64,000 nt of DNA from Letharia columbiana (taxonomy: Eukaryota; Ascomycota; Lecanoromycetes; Lecanorales; Parmeliaceae), in assembly GCF_014066305.1 (NCBI RefSeq), contig NW_023501099.1, positions 62,001 through 126,000 of the forward strand. Direction: 5' to 3'. Every line of letters begins with the position of its first letter. Positions within the stretch are counted from its first letter, which is position 1. Below, piece after piece: positions 11,589 to 24,321 of the stretch. A program made the translations under genes and the position numbers. The notes beneath the pieces were generated by a model that had not been told where the DNA came from, searched no databases, and was given only the letters and a program-made list of their open reading frames with translations.

Positions 11589-14500
11589 GGTTGGAGATAC
11601 AGATGCCACCAAACCGGCGGATAGGCAGGGGGAGCGTCTTATGGGTAAGTAGGGAGACAAGATGTGAGATTGAGAGGGGTAAGTAAGGGTATCTCACGTG
11701 GAAAGTAAACAGTGGTTCAGGAGACAGGCATGCGGTCATGGAGTGCAGGGCAGCGGAATGTTCCGAGGCTTGGCATCCGGATCTCACAAGGGTGTGGCCG
11801 CTTTACTCGTACGTCCAGCGAATGAGCTAGAGGAGCAGGGGTAATATCAAAGTCCGCGCTGTTGAGACAACTTGGAAGAATAAAGTAAGAAGCTTACCTG
11901 TACAAATTGTATAAGATCAGATAATTTGTCAGCCCAGAAATTATACAAACCCGTTCTATGGATAGGACCTCTGACCTTAGAGTATTTTACGCTGCAGCAA
12001 TCCTCTACGCTGCAGCGGTTGTTATTGATTCTTTGATACTCTTGTACTCTACAATAACACCTACTCAACTCTATTCTTCCACTCTGCGATCCTCTTCTGT
12101 TCCACGATACTCTCAAAGTTGTTTGCAGCCCGTCCTTCTGCTTCTTCGGCAGATGTCCGTCAGCCCAGATAATATGAGAGCTATTCTTACAGTGCGAGAG
12201 GAACGACGAGAGGCAGATGGTGAGAGCGAGACCGACGGCTGCTGCCAACTGGCTGAGTCCGACCAATTTCGACGAGATGTAGGAGGTATTTTTACGCCGT
12301 CGTTTTCGTTTATAGATGTTTTTGAAGCTTCAACTGAATTAATAACGATAAAGTAGGTGATTATGTTGATATACATATGGGACTAATATAGAATCGGGTG
12401 GGGCTGTAAACAAGAGCCAATGCACAGGCTTCTCATGGGTTTTGCCCAGGCCAAATTTCCCTGCTTTGACTTCTTTTTCGTCAACAAATCACTCAAAAAT
12501 CTCAACAATCTCCAAGTCCAGCAGTCAATATAGACTTAGATCTTCAAATATGTCCAGAGCTTCGAATCTGTTCAGAGGACGCGAATACGTGTACGTCAGT
12601 TTTGGCTTCCTTGGATTCCGCTTCTCAGAACGATGAATCGGCCTTGAAGAAGGTTTAATGTCGCGGTTCAACCGTTCTGCTCGTCTGACAGCTGCTTTGT
12701 CGCTTAATATGCGGCGGCGCCACGAGTGAGCCGTTCATCTCGCGTCGTATTGTATGTTCCAGAATCCAAAATATCGATGTACGTCTCTTTAATCATACCA
12801 AAAAAATCGCATCGCAAGAAGCGTCTTCTAGTGGTTCCCAGCCTTCGTATTCATCAGCACCGTCAGGAACGTATGGCGTCGTAGCTGCTTTCATGACTGG
12901 GAGTGAACTTCGATTCGAGGGCAAATATCCATCCGTCAGATCTTCCTGAATAATCCCGAAACAAGAGGCCTCGTCACAACCGTGTCGCTATTCATCTTCC
13001 TCTAGTATGCGTTGTCATGTCCACTCTGCATCCTCACTGTTTCTTCTCTTACCCCCCTTTTTCACGCGTTGCTTTGCTGCACAGTTTCGTGCTGTAAGAC
13101 GTCCGCATGCGAGACCTTCTGAACTTGGCACTGTGTTCGCCCCTGAAGCCAACGTCTTTCCCTATGCCGCAATTTGGTGATCTGGCCTTCCTCAACATTG
13201 ATCCCAGTGGCGGTCGCTTGAGAGGGACCTCAAAAACGCGGACTCCGCAACACCGCTAACCTCCCATCGCAGGAAGGCGAAGTCCAGCTGGAGTGCCTGT
13301 TCATATACCACGGCCTCGTTAGTTGTTTTCGCACCGAATGTGTGAACTTAGTCCACTGCCCAGTCAAGACCAAGGCAACTGTTATTGTCCCGATTTGAAG
13401 CCACAAGCGTAGCCAGATCACATGCTCAGCAACCCTATGAATCAGAGGCTGAATCTCTAGCCTCTGTACATCTTCTTCTGGTCTTTGAAGAGACCTTGCA
13501 GCCAATGGATCGAGGCCAGGAGGTGGCGGCAGTCCTTTTTCGCTAGTACCAACGGTGCACACGAAATGCCCTTCATACTCTTACGAGCTGCGGTAAGCTG
13601 GTTGCAGTATTTGGGCTGGGTAGCGCCATTGCTTGCACAAACCCAATGATTGCAAAAGCTGTGCTTGCAAGCTTGAACATCTTGAATGTAGCTGGAGTAA
13701 AGAACTGCGGCGTGCAGGAGGGAACACAGAAGCTGGTTCCTCGGTCGAATATTGGAGCGTTCGAAGGATAGCAGCTGATATGGAAAAGTGCAAGAGAGGA
13801 CTGCGAAAAGGCTGAAGGATGACAAACTCAAGGGAGGGTTTCAAGCCTATATAAGTGTTCGAATGCCACCGCAGGAGCAAATTCAAGCTTTCAACGGATC
13901 CCATCACCTAGAACGCGAGATGTAATTATGATCTCATCCCATTCCACTCAGATACTAGCTAGTCTTTGTAGTCTGAGGGTTCCCTACAAACTGTGCATGA
14001 ATAATGCCAATCCGCTACCACATGCATGATTGATGTGGCTTCGTCATGCGGAAGAAAGACGCAAGCTTCGGCCATGCTCGAGCGTCCCAGTTACCAAACC
14101 ATCAAACCTAGGCTGAGATCTTTGGTGCTGCCACGCTGTGTTTCCCGCGGGTCGCCATCATGCTAGTGGAGAAGATGGGGCCTCGGAGAATGGAGATGCA
14201 ACGCTGATCTATTCGCTATGCGGAAAGGTACAGAGGAAGCTGGTAGCAGGGATGATGAGCAAGAGTGTAGATTGGAATATCTGAGCTACTATGGGAATCT
14301 CTGTACGGGGCGTCAATGTCAAGTCTTGTACCTTGGCTGCCCATGAGGAGCCAGGTTTATCATCAAATTGGGAACGTTGGCAGCCAGGAATCGAGTCAAT
14401 GTTAGAGCATTGAAATAGAAAGGGTTATGGAATGTGGGCATGTTTGACATAGAAGCTGCGAGGCTGTATCCGTTCGGCTCTGGCAGGCTGCTGCAGCAGC

Positions 14501-15163
14501 AGTTGCGGCAATGAGAGTAGCCCGATCATTGCTTTTCATGCAGCCTTCGTGATGAACGCGGATCACTGGCGAAGGGTGCATATGGTCGGTGCAATCCACG
14601 TGAATCTTAATCTTTGAACGGCATTAGCAAAGTGTTTTTTTTTGTAATTTCGGAGCCTCCGAGAGAAAATGAAAATGCGTGTCGATACGCAGAATGAGGG
14701 TCATATATCTAACATTAGGTGTCCCGTCTTCCCTGAACCTTTCGTGCCATCAAGAGCCTTTCACTGCCCGTCAATGGCGTCTGAATTGAGATTGATCTGT
14801 TTCTCCTCGTACCGCCGTAGCAGCTCCCATGCATGCACTGCCCAAATTCTCTTCCCGTGCTCATGTCCCCCTTCGCCCCCCTCACTCAAACCTGCAATAT
14901 CTGCTCCACGCTTAGACGAAAATAGAAGAAAGGAGTGTTTACGGCCGTTGTAAGAAAGCAAGACGGAGTGAGGTCTGCATGCGAATCATGGTCTTCTCCG
15001 GTAGGGTACTGACATGCCCAGCGTCAGGACTTGCATTTTTTGATCGCAACGCAACGGTAGTGGTAGTGTTCCAGGGTCAAAGACCTCGATTTGCTGGTGG
15101 CTTGTTCTAGTAGAGAGTGTAATTGCGAAGACTTTGAGCAAAGCGAGGATGAGGTGGATTGTC
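11589..15163. other. 3.5-kb region without a recognisable gene
   Basis: Open frames on both strands (the longest about 130 codons, near 11958-12356) have no domain, signal peptide or convincing splice pattern. A short Met-initiated stretch at 12550 (MSRASNLFRGREY) followed by GTACGT could be the first exon of an unrecognised gene, but I cannot follow it. I see no tRNA or repeat array. The right part serves as the 3' flank of the NLR gene. Confidence 0.45.
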
Positions 15164-18100
15164 TCATGTTGTTTCTGGGGTCTCTCGTCCTCCTTTTTCT
15201 TGTTCTGCCCTGCATTGCTCCAGATACTTGAAGACTCTGAAGCGTCTGTTTTGCTTTGCTATCATCGGTGGTGTTCTTCCCTTGTGATCCCTGAAATTGA
15301 GAGAAGCTCCAGCATTGACCAATATCTTTACTTTGTCATACTCACCGTATTCAGCGGCCTCACACAGTGGGGAGTGTTTCAGCATCGGTCCGCCATCGGG
15401 CAATGCACCGGCAGCAAGCAGTATTTGAACCGCCAGCTCGTTGCAATAACGGACTGCCACCACCAAAAGAGTCTCGCCATTGGGGGCGGCGACATCGGGC
15501 TCCACTCCACGCCCTATCAGGGCTTTTAGTAGGTCGATATCATCCCCTAAAACTGCATTGCGAAGCCTTGCAATATCAAGCCATTTCTCTGGAGTGCTTT
15601 TTAATCCACAGAATTCCGAGAGTTTTTGAAGAAATTTCACATCTCCAAGACTCGCGGCAATCCTAAACAAGTCTTCAGTGACTTTCAAACCGCTGCTAAG
15701 CCGTAATGGCGTCGGAGATGAGCATTTGACTTTGATACCTCCGTTCATTAAAAGTATCTCTGGCACGCCTTCTGTCGTATCTGCTTGGAGGCCTTGCTGG
15801 AGTAGCAGGTCGAAGAGAATACCCGCATTGTGCACATTGGCTACAATAGCTCTCATGGTTTCTTCCCCAATCTCGACACTGTCCACGTCGTCCAGCAGGG
15901 ATTTGAATGTGGTATAATCATTACTTCTGGCTGCTGCATTAATCAGGTCTTCTTGAACTGGAGACCTGGGATATCGATTCCAGAAGAATCGGAAAAGGGT
16001 CACCGGCCCGCGTTCCGCAGCCAATCGGAGTACGTCAGCCGTAACAGGAACATGCAAAGACTTCTCCGCCACAGCACGTAGAACATTTCTTTGAACATCG
16101 TCAGAGTTACTCAATGCACTAATCAAAACCTCTTTCGTAATCTGCACAGGATCGGTCCTGTCGAGCAAGAGCTTGACCGTGCCGAGCACTGCTCTGTGGA
16201 CGCACTTTGCCAAAAGACTCTCTGTCATACTGATCCGACCAAAAGTTTCTTCTAACACCTGAATCACTTCGGTCCCCTTGCCGTCATTTCCTACTGCCTC
16301 GACCAGAACGTTTTCTGGAAACTCAGTAATCTCGGCTCTCGCCAGCAGCAACCTCACAAGCTCATCACCACAGGACCCATTCGCAGCAGCCGTTTTGAGG
16401 AGACCCCCCGGGATTCGCTTGATCTCCGATCGTTCCAATATTTCCAGTACAAGGTCAACGTTGGAATATTGCGCCGCGCAGATAAGAACATCCTCAGTCA
16501 AATCGGCCGCTCTATCTTGCTCTAATAACAATTGCATAACTTGAGATCCTTGCTTGCAGTTGCGGGCTGCAGCCATGAGAACAGGCTCGCTGATATCGGC
16601 TTCACCTCTTCGCTCTAGAAACATTTGGATCAATTCCATTCCGCTATGTTCATCGCCAGCTGCAACCAAGAGCATGTCCTCGGTGATCTGCACTTCACTC
16701 GATCGCTCCAGGAACATTTTTACTATGCCTAGCCGGTCGGCGGATGGGTTGGAAGTCGCAGCCAAGAGCATGTCCTCGGTGATTTGCACTTCACTCGATC
16801 GCTCCAGGAACATTTTTACTATGCCTAGCCAGGCGGAGGATGGGTTGGAAGTCGCAGCCAAGAGCATGTCCTGAGAGACCCTTACATCTTTCGCGCGATC
16901 TAGCAGCTGCCTCATACGCTTATACTCCCAAATCTCTCTTGCTAGTTGGTGAATCAATCCAGGCATCTCATTAGCAATGGTAGTATCGTCAACATGATCC
17001 AGAAATAAACTCAGCACGGCGTTGCCATGGACATAATTAAGTGCCGCTAGTTTCAGCCTCTTCATGTTGATGCTGGATTCATAGCCTTGTTCGAGTAGCA
17101 CTTGCCATAGCTGTGCGTCACAGTAGGACGCTGCCACATCCAACACAGTGTCTGTGACCTTTCCTCCATGTCGTAGCATCAAATGGAAGATTGTTCCGCC
17201 TGTCTTTGCAGCTTCGATCATGACTTCTTCTGTGGTGTTGCCAGCGCCGCCCCTTTTCAGCATTGCCTCTACAACACGCTCACCGCTCCATGCTGCAGCG
17301 AACGCCATCACGCTCGGAGTAAGACCAGATTCTGCCACTCTGTCCAAGAGAATGACTAGCTTCTCCAGATATGCGTCGGTTCCCGGTTTTGAAGCCTCAA
17401 AATTGCTTTGTAGCGTCCAAAATTGAAAAGCATACGTTCCGTAATTACGGGCTTCGCTGCCCTGGCTACCAGCAGTCTGAAATTAACTTGACTGGCGTAT
17501 TCTAGAGCGAGTTCAAGTAGTCTTTCCGTGATTGCCAAGCCAGGGTACCTCTCCAAAAGCATGGTCAACTTCCCATCGTCCCGGTCATTAGCAATGGCAG
17601 TAATTATACGATTGGTGATTATGTTATCAGGAGCCTCATCTAGTAGCGAAGCTAGTCTTTCCTTTTCCGAAGCGCGTACCGCATGGAAAAGCACTGGCTC
17701 AGTCATTACCCAATCTTTTCTGTCTTCTCTAATGATATCAAAAGCTTCATGGTGCGCAGCCAATGCCGCCAAAATTAGACCTTGATCCTTCGTTTCGTCA
17801 CCCAGTCCTTGGTGTCTTACGCAAAGCGTAATTATCTCACTAAAGCCGAAATGGGCTGCGACAAGAAATGATTTAGAGAGAGAATCGGAACAGCAGGTAA
17901 GAGATTCTTGGAGCCTTGAGTGGTGCTTCGGCTTTCCACCCAGGTATCATGCGGTTACAGTGCCATTGTACCCAAGCGTTTAGCGGCGAGCCAGATCCTA
18001 GCTTGTCTGAGAGGAAAAAACGGAAGATCCGCCCGAACTGAGTGTCGTCCGACCTGTTGCGCTGTGGAATTTGTTGACAGTATTCGGTCCAGAAGGTGTT

Positions 18101-20599
18101 GGCGTACCTAAGAAATTCCGCACACGATGACGATTCTGTATTACCTGAACTCCCACGGAGACGGATACAGTGTAGATCGCTCATCAATTGCTCTGCGACT
18201 GGGCAATTTGAATACGCAACCATTTGCAGCAGGCAGCACTCGGCGGCGAGAGTGTAACACGAGACTTCCGCGAATGCCGGCATTTTTTCAAGAAATTCAC
18301 GAACAGAGAGATGGGCGAAGCGAAATATGTCCAGACCTTCGTCATATACGACAAAGTTATTGCAGAGTTCGAGAAGACTGTCCACGGAAATGTCTCCTTC
18401 AAAGGTCTTCAGGTTCGCTGCCACCGCCACCAGAAATTCTGAAGCATGCATCTCCTCTCGGGCGCAAAGTAGCCATTTCAGGGCGTTGTCGATGATTGAC
18501 CGACAAACTTCGCCTGGGCGCGAGATCAAGTTGTTGTAGGCCTCGACGTACAGCTGCTCCAATTTTGGGGGAAGCCTTCCCAATTGTGCCCGGATATCTT
18601 CATCACGTATCAGCGGTCGGAGGACGCCGAGTTGGAGGCTTGCCCATCGGAACATGCCGTCAGCGCCCTTGCAAACTTGGTCAATAATCAACGCTGTCAT
18701 TTCTTCTTTCGCTCGACTGTTGCGTAAGAGCTGTCCCTTGTTCACAAGTTTCTGTGCCTCTGTCTTGACATAAGCTTCGATGTCAGCTGTGTTTTTGTCA
18801 GAAGAGATATCCAGATTTGGATAGCGCCGGAGAGTGCAGACGATATCCTGATCATCACGGCTGGAGACAAAAATCTTGACTAAGCCTACTGACTCCTTCA
18901 GGATATGTTCAAATGCATCAAGAAGGCTTTGCCGCATTTCGGCGTCGCATTCGTCAAGAGCATCCACAACAATTATGGTCATGGTCATACTGTGGTCCTC
19001 GATCAGCCTGATGATCAGATCCCGGCTGTCATCTAGTCCGAGACCGTTGGACTTGAATCCTTCGCCTTGTCTTTTGTACTTCTCGATCACCGGACTAAGA
19101 AGGGGTGCATCGGGCGGGACACATGATAGCTGCCTAAGGATACTGGCAAGAACCGTGTCCGGTTTTGAGCGTTCGGGCTCGGCCGCGCTCCGAGTGCAGT
19201 AGAAATAGACGGGGAGAGCGCTCTGGCTGGCTTCAAACCTCTTTATCATGTCCTCGACGACAAGCGAACTATTTACCAACATACAGTCAGTACCACGCCT
19301 CTTTGATACATATACAGAACCCCTGGTATTCTGGACTTACACTAGGGTACTCTTGCCGGAGCCTTGCTTTCCGTGAAGCCAGAGCAAAGACGAAGCGCTT
19401 TGCTCATACCATTTAATGTACTGTGGGTCCTGCAGCAGCCATTGACCTGATCCTGGAAGAGCTTGTTTCTTGATCTGCTGGTGATGCTCCAAGTAAGGCT
19501 GAGACGATAACCAGCGTAATATCTCCACACGCTCTGTGTCTACACAAAACGTCAGTCAACATGGGCCATACGTTGACATAGAGGTTTTTACGCTTTAAAT
19601 GATCTTGGAGACTGTCGAGCTGGGGACTCATTCGGCGAATCGGACTGTCGATGGACTGCAGAAGCTCCCGAAGCTTCGCATGCATTTCCTGGTGGTCTGG
19701 CAAGGATTAGGTATCAAGTCTACAGAAAATCTGGCATGTCTTCTCACCGATTGACAACGACACAAGCGTGTTACTAATGTCGCTGCTGCCTGTATAGTAT
19801 CGTATTAGCAGTCTTCCGACCCGGATAACTTGAACTTACGCTCTGCATCTACTAAACTTGCCTCATGGTCCACATTCGCTGTATGCTTATCAATGTTGCG
19901 AAGTAATTCCTCAAAATCACTTTGAGACGTGAGCGCGGCTTTGAACATGCGTTCTGCGATTGTACTTAGCCACAGTATGGGAATTTTCGTGGGGAAAAGA
20001 CCCACTTGGCGTATGCTCCTCAAAGTATCTTTTTGCTTTGGCAAGATAGATCAAGATAGCAGCATACAGCCTTACGAGCGCATCTTTGAGCCTTTTCATG
20101 GCGCGAGAAGCTGTGCTATTATACGGCAGGTATATTTGCTCGAACGTAGCATAGCGCGAGATACTTCGAGCCATTGTTTCGGCGCCTTCCACAATGAAGG
20201 CAAAGTTGGTGATATCGCTTACGGCAAGCTGGTCTGGCTTTTAGCTTGGTGAATAAAGGGAGGTGATATGCATACCTGTAACAAAAAGCGTATACCAGCC
20301 CACGGCAGTGCAGCGTGTACAGGATCATACTGAATCACGATATCTCCGATTTCTTTGAAACGATCAATCCAGACAACAATCTTGGTGAAGAGATCTCGAA
20401 GAATAACAGTCTGGCCATCACCGGGTCGATGAAATCGCCACCGTTTCTCGATGGATTTCTCCCTCGCACTGATGACAAGTTGCCCCAGGTCGGACAGGAC
20501 CTCCAATTTGTGTTGGCCATCGAAAGTAACCAAATTTCTATCCCCTTCATTTAGTGTCTTTAGCGCGGCCGCCCAGAGGTCGCTGCTATCCTTGCTCAT
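15164..20599 (-). CDS. NACHT STAND protein with ankyrin-like repeats (fungal NLR), two frame breaks
   Basis: Seven exons: 20599-20276, 20228-20006, 19953-19840, 19789-19748, 19696-19592, 19539-19341 and 19268-15164. Together they give about 1,703 residues. The N-terminal helical domain (YDPVHAALPWAGIRFLLQ, then VEGAETMARSISRYATFEQIY) is of the type found in fungal NACHT proteins. The NACHT domain has the P-loop GKQGSGKST at the end of exon 6, Walker B IIVVDALDEC, and a sensor-like VKIFVSSRDD. A winged-helix-like part follows (ALKWLLCAREEMHASEF, FRFAHLSVREFLE). The C-terminal half is a long array of 31-33-residue ITEDMLLAA...FLERS repeats, then ordinary ankyrin repeats. The frame shifts by one base near 17891 (an extra base) and back near 17433 (a missing base in a T run); the 150 codons between are clearly repeat sequence. 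Likely a cytosolic non-self or stress sensor by family analogy. Confidence 0.82.
16676..16867 (-). repeat. Two nearly identical 96-bp repeat units in the NLR sensor domain
   Basis: The units 16676-16771 and 16772-16867 differ at four positions by my count. Each encodes 32 residues of the type ITEDMLLAATSNPSA. The other units of the array are much more divergent, so this pair is a recent duplication or has been homogenised. Confidence 0.9.
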
Positions 20600-21646
20600 G
20601 ATGGTTTCACGCGACCAGAAGCCGGAAAGTTCTGGTGGGGATGAGCTGAAGTCAGATCAACCATCAGTGCGGGGTAGATGCATGAGGCTGACTGAGTTAC
20701 GTTGCAGGAATCTGTCGGCTATTTGGCGCACCATCCAATTACAGGCCTGGGAAAACACGCAAGGTTTCGTGTACACAACAGAAGTGATTTTACAATACCA
20801 TTTTATAGACAGTATCAGTTTGGGCAAAAAGGTTGCTGAGCATTCAAGGAACGACAGCAATACTGAGAATCCGTCTTAAGAAGGCAGGCAAGGAGCCGAG
20901 ACTCTTGAACTTCCACCACATCCACGTTCGTTGCCCGTCCTGGGTACGGCTTGCGATGACGAAACATTGTCATTGCATTGAGACAGGAGTGGCGATGTGA
21001 GGATCGTCAATGATAGAATGATTACGTCGTGATCACGGAACTTCCGGGCTTGTATCTCCACAGGCGCGTTACCGTCCGTCATCTGTCTTGAAGGCACCTA
21101 CACTCTGATAGCCCACCAAAATCTGTACGAATTCAACCGCCGACAGAGGTCATTATATAGGTGACGGCGTTGCTGCGGGCTGATGCTCTTCCCTTTCTAA
21201 ATTGTCTTCCAATTCAAAACAGGGCACGCAACAGAATAAAGTCATTCCGAAAAGTACGAACCGTTGACGTTCCTCGCTTCTAGCGAGCAATTCGGGTGAG
21301 CAGAGTCACAGAACCCCAGCAGTAACCTTGGACATGGCTGCCGTGACGGGCATAAAGGGAAGCGGTGCGCCTATGACCGGAATTCTACAACCTCGCTTTC
21401 CTCCTCGATCCACTCTCCACTTGCCTCTATCCTAGACAATTGTCAACGCCTGCTCTCTGTGTGCTTGAGGTACTACTGGTGTATCAATTTGTTCAAGTTA
21501 CGTTAGTGAAGTCTCTCTCGATTGTGCGAGTGGTGACAACATGCCTTGTAGATGCGAAGTATGGCTTTTGTGTTCAGGTTCCTATCTACTTACATCTCCC
21601 TGATTTGCTGATAGATTTCGATGGGAACGGGCATAGAACTCGGAGG
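20600..21646. other. Intergenic between NLR and NADAR genes
   Basis: Contains the presumed promoter of the NLR gene and the 3' flank of the NADAR gene. The open frames lack any recognisable domain. No repeats were seen. Confidence 0.45.
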
Positions 21647-22318
21647 CTAACACATGCCCAATATGTGCGATGTATGAAGTGTCGAATATGCGAGCTCATC
21701 GATAACCATATCCCCAATGTCCAAGCATTTGGCTAAGCCGTGTTCCATCATTCTTGTTCTAACTCGCATCAACGCCTTTCCAAGTAGATTCTGACCCCAT
21801 TCCTGTCTATTTGTTTCAGCATGGTTTGCGAGAAACCCAACACCACACCCCAGATTACATCCGACGACGCCTGGAAAAATTCAGTGCGCTCCCTATCTGT
21901 TATCGCATTCTCACAATCGCACCTCAACGAGCTCTCTATTCCCCGTTTTCAACAATTTATTCCTTGAAGACTCATCTCTCGAATTCATGAAATTGTGCCA
22001 ATTTCCGTCTTCAACGATCTTCTCCCTATTCATGTACCACAAAGCTTTATGATATCCTTTCACTCGCCTTCCTAGAGTCTGGTGCTCGGCTGGACACTCG
22101 GTGGCCATGATTAGTGCCGCCGTTTCTGTGTCTTTAAAAAGCATGGCTCTGTGGTATATCATGTGTTGCTCGGTACACACAATGGTCCCGGAAGACTCGG
22201 AGACCGGAGATGGTGCCGTGAATACTGAAGGATACCACTGGCAGAGGAAATCATAAGGCTCTTCGCTATGAAAACAGAAGAATACGGGCTCATCTGTTAA
22301 AGGCAAAGGCGTTGACAT
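21647..22318 (-). pseudogene. NADAR (YbiA-like) N-glycosidase, frameshifted
   Basis: Exon 1 (22318-21923) starts MSTPLPLTDEPVFF and contains the NADAR core: an FLCQWYPSVF segment, a CTEQHMIYHRAMLF helix, the ALIMATECPAEHQTLGRRVKGY block, and NREKIVEDGNWHNF, ending ELVE. A 52-nt intron (GTGCGA...TTCCAG) leads to exon 2 (21870-21647). Exon 2 begins ASSDVIWGV and continues, after a change of frame, with NRQEWGQNLLGKALMRVR, the usual end of the domain. The break sits in a direct duplication of GGTGT at about 21845-21854. With one unit the frame would be continuous, so slipped-strand duplication explains it. NADAR proteins act on ADP-ribose-type or riboflavin-pathway N-glycosides. Here the last third of the domain is lost unless the duplication is an assembly error. 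Confidence 0.72.
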
Positions 22319-23589
22319 GATTTGAGCAATGACTTGAGAAAATGGCCCGCAAAGAGGTAAATGTGAAGCGCGATCGCTGTTTCGCTCTGCGATACTTGAG
22401 GATGCCAGGAACCAGGCATGCTGGTGAGATCGTTCTCTACATATGTTCACCTCTACGTACACCCCCATATACGGTCCGATATCCCGGAGTCCGACCTTTC
22501 TTCGCGCCCAAACGCGCGCGCAGGGGGCGAAACGTCCAGATCGACTCACTGCGGGTTTTCAGTTTGATCCGCTGCGGAACGTAATTGACGCATATATTAG
22601 CGTAAGGTACCCGTACGTGGAGCATCGCGGTTAGAGTTCTCGAATATTTCCTATTACTCCATGCTTCTTAGGCCTAAAATCGTTGCTGAATATGTGAACT
22701 CCCGTCATTTTTGGAAGCATTCATAATAGGAGCGCCTCCAAGCATCAGGCTTTTTTGCGCTGCATCGATTGGAAGTCTGGAAGACGCAGCTGCAGCCGAA
22801 ACCTTTCCAGGTGGACGCGTCCAATGCCGTCTTGCGAGGAAAGCTTTCAGGCTGTAACCGTTCGAGCGGCACTCGCCTCTTGCCATATGAGTAGGCTCTC
22901 CGGGCCGGCCGGCTAAGATACTCTTTTCACGTTTCGAGCAAATGGTCGGGTGCTAGAAGTCCTCATCAACTTAAATCTTGGAGTTGTGGTGAGCGTGCGG
23001 AGGTCGGCACCGAAAGTCCTGCACATGCCACGACACTTGCGCTAAGATCTCGAATAGGAAACGTAGAAGACAAGCTAGAATCAGATCGGCCACAGCAGCC
23101 GTTCCACGTACCCTCGACCTCTGTTTTAAAATATCAATCCACCGAACTTCCTCGCTAATATGTCACTCCACATTCATCTTATATATACTGCTATCGAGCT
23201 TTATGTGATCTGAATAGCGTGTAGGCGAAGCCGAGGCCCCTCGAACGACGTATGAATGATTGTTATCTCTTATCATAAATAGGAAAACGATCACCGCCCA
23301 CAAGCCGATCGGTTTTCAAGCCTCCCTTGATCAAAAATCCTCTCTCATCTCCTTCGACACACCGTACAACCACTACGAGTGTCTACAAGTTCGAGAATTA
23401 CTAGGCCCTTCTCGCTTAATCAGGCGATAAGTTAATAAGCGATTTAACGTGTATAATATTATGAGAGAAAGTACGTTCTTCTATCGATAATTATAATTCT
23501 AAGCTATTTACGAGTATAATTTGAGGAAGTAGTAGAAGATTATTGGTCACTATCGAACACCGTACCTCAGAGTCCCGGATCGCCGGCCT
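22319..23589. other. Intergenic with AT-rich relic DNA
   Basis: No gene is seen. From about 23410 to 23550 the sequence is strongly AT-rich and TA-rich, in contrast with its flanks, as expected of RIP-mutated transposon remnants in ascomycetes. No transposase motif remains readable. Confidence 0.45.
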
Positions 23590-24321
23590 CTAGTATGTCA
23601 CCATTACAATCTTGTTGACGTACCTTCCGTCCAATTGCAGCACCAAATTATCCGCAACCCACTTCCCCGTGTCCTCCCTGGAGATGGTATACCCAATAGC
23701 CTTGGACTCCCGCCCAGTCTTGGGATCCTCGATGCCAACCCGGATCTCCTTACTTGTCTCACCGCCGACCAGCAAGCTGGCGCGGATGATCGTGTAGGCC
23801 TCTCCGCTTTCCACCAAACGGTCTTCCATGGCCTTCTTGTCTTCGTGGGGGACCTTCAACATAACGTGGTACATTGGAATCATGGCAAGGGGGATGTCGC
23901 GACCGAAGCGAGACATGCCTGTCGTGCTGCCTACAACAATATGCGGCCTTCCGGTAGCACCGCCGCTTCGCAGCTGGGCGAGGGCCTCGAGGATGGTGGT
24001 CATGCCTTTTCTGCAGACCTCCTCGTCGTCTATCGTCATTTTGGAGAGGATGAATTTACCGCCGATGGTGGAGATGATTTCTTCGACGAGCTTCCCTTTC
24101 TCGGCCACCAGGCACTTTGAGACGGCAGCGATATCGTGCGCATTACCCTGGATGACCTGGAGGTTGGGGGTTGTCTCGGGTGGGAAGATGGTCGTAAGCT
24201 TGGATGGGATACGGCAGAGGGCGATGCACCGGTGGCCTGCGGCGAGGGTGTGCTTAAGTGTCGAGAGGCCTACACCGGTACTGGCGCCGAGAAATGTAAC
24301 GGTCTTGCAGTGAGTGGCCAT
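23590..24321 (-). CDS. NAD(P)-binding Rossmann-fold protein (atypical SDR / NmrA-like)
   Basis: Single exon of 243 residues from the Met at 24321 (MATHCKTVTFLGAS). An upstream Met at 24387 would add 22 Ser/Pro/His residues and is less likely. The N-terminal nucleotide-binding motif is FLGASTGVGLSTL (GxSxGxG type), followed by a CIALCR strand where an Arg suggests NADP preference. Later features include IISTIGGKF, VVGSTTGMSR and IIRASLLVGG, which fit the atypical short-chain dehydrogenase or NAD(P)-binding family around NmrA and HSCARG. No canonical YxxxK catalytic pair stands out. It is divergently transcribed from the Zn2Cys6 regulator at 25046, with about 720 bp between the starts. Substrate unknown. 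Confidence 0.75.
   Translation of the reverse strand: MATHCKTVTFLGASTGVGLSTLKHTLAAGHRCIALCRIPSKLTTIFPPETTPNLQVIQGNAHDIAAVSKCLVAEKGKLVEEIISTIGGKFILSKMTIDDEEVCRKGMTTILEALAQLRSGGATGRPHIVVGSTTGMSRFGRDIPLAMIPMYHVMLKVPHEDKKAMEDRLVESGEAYTIIRASLLVGGETSKEIRVGIEDPKTGRESKAIGYTISREDTGKWVADNLVLQLDGRYVNKIVMVTY

Noticed and set aside
11958..12356. Open frame of 132 codons
   Set aside because: Composition is atypical, there is no domain or conserved start, and no neighbouring exon could be joined.
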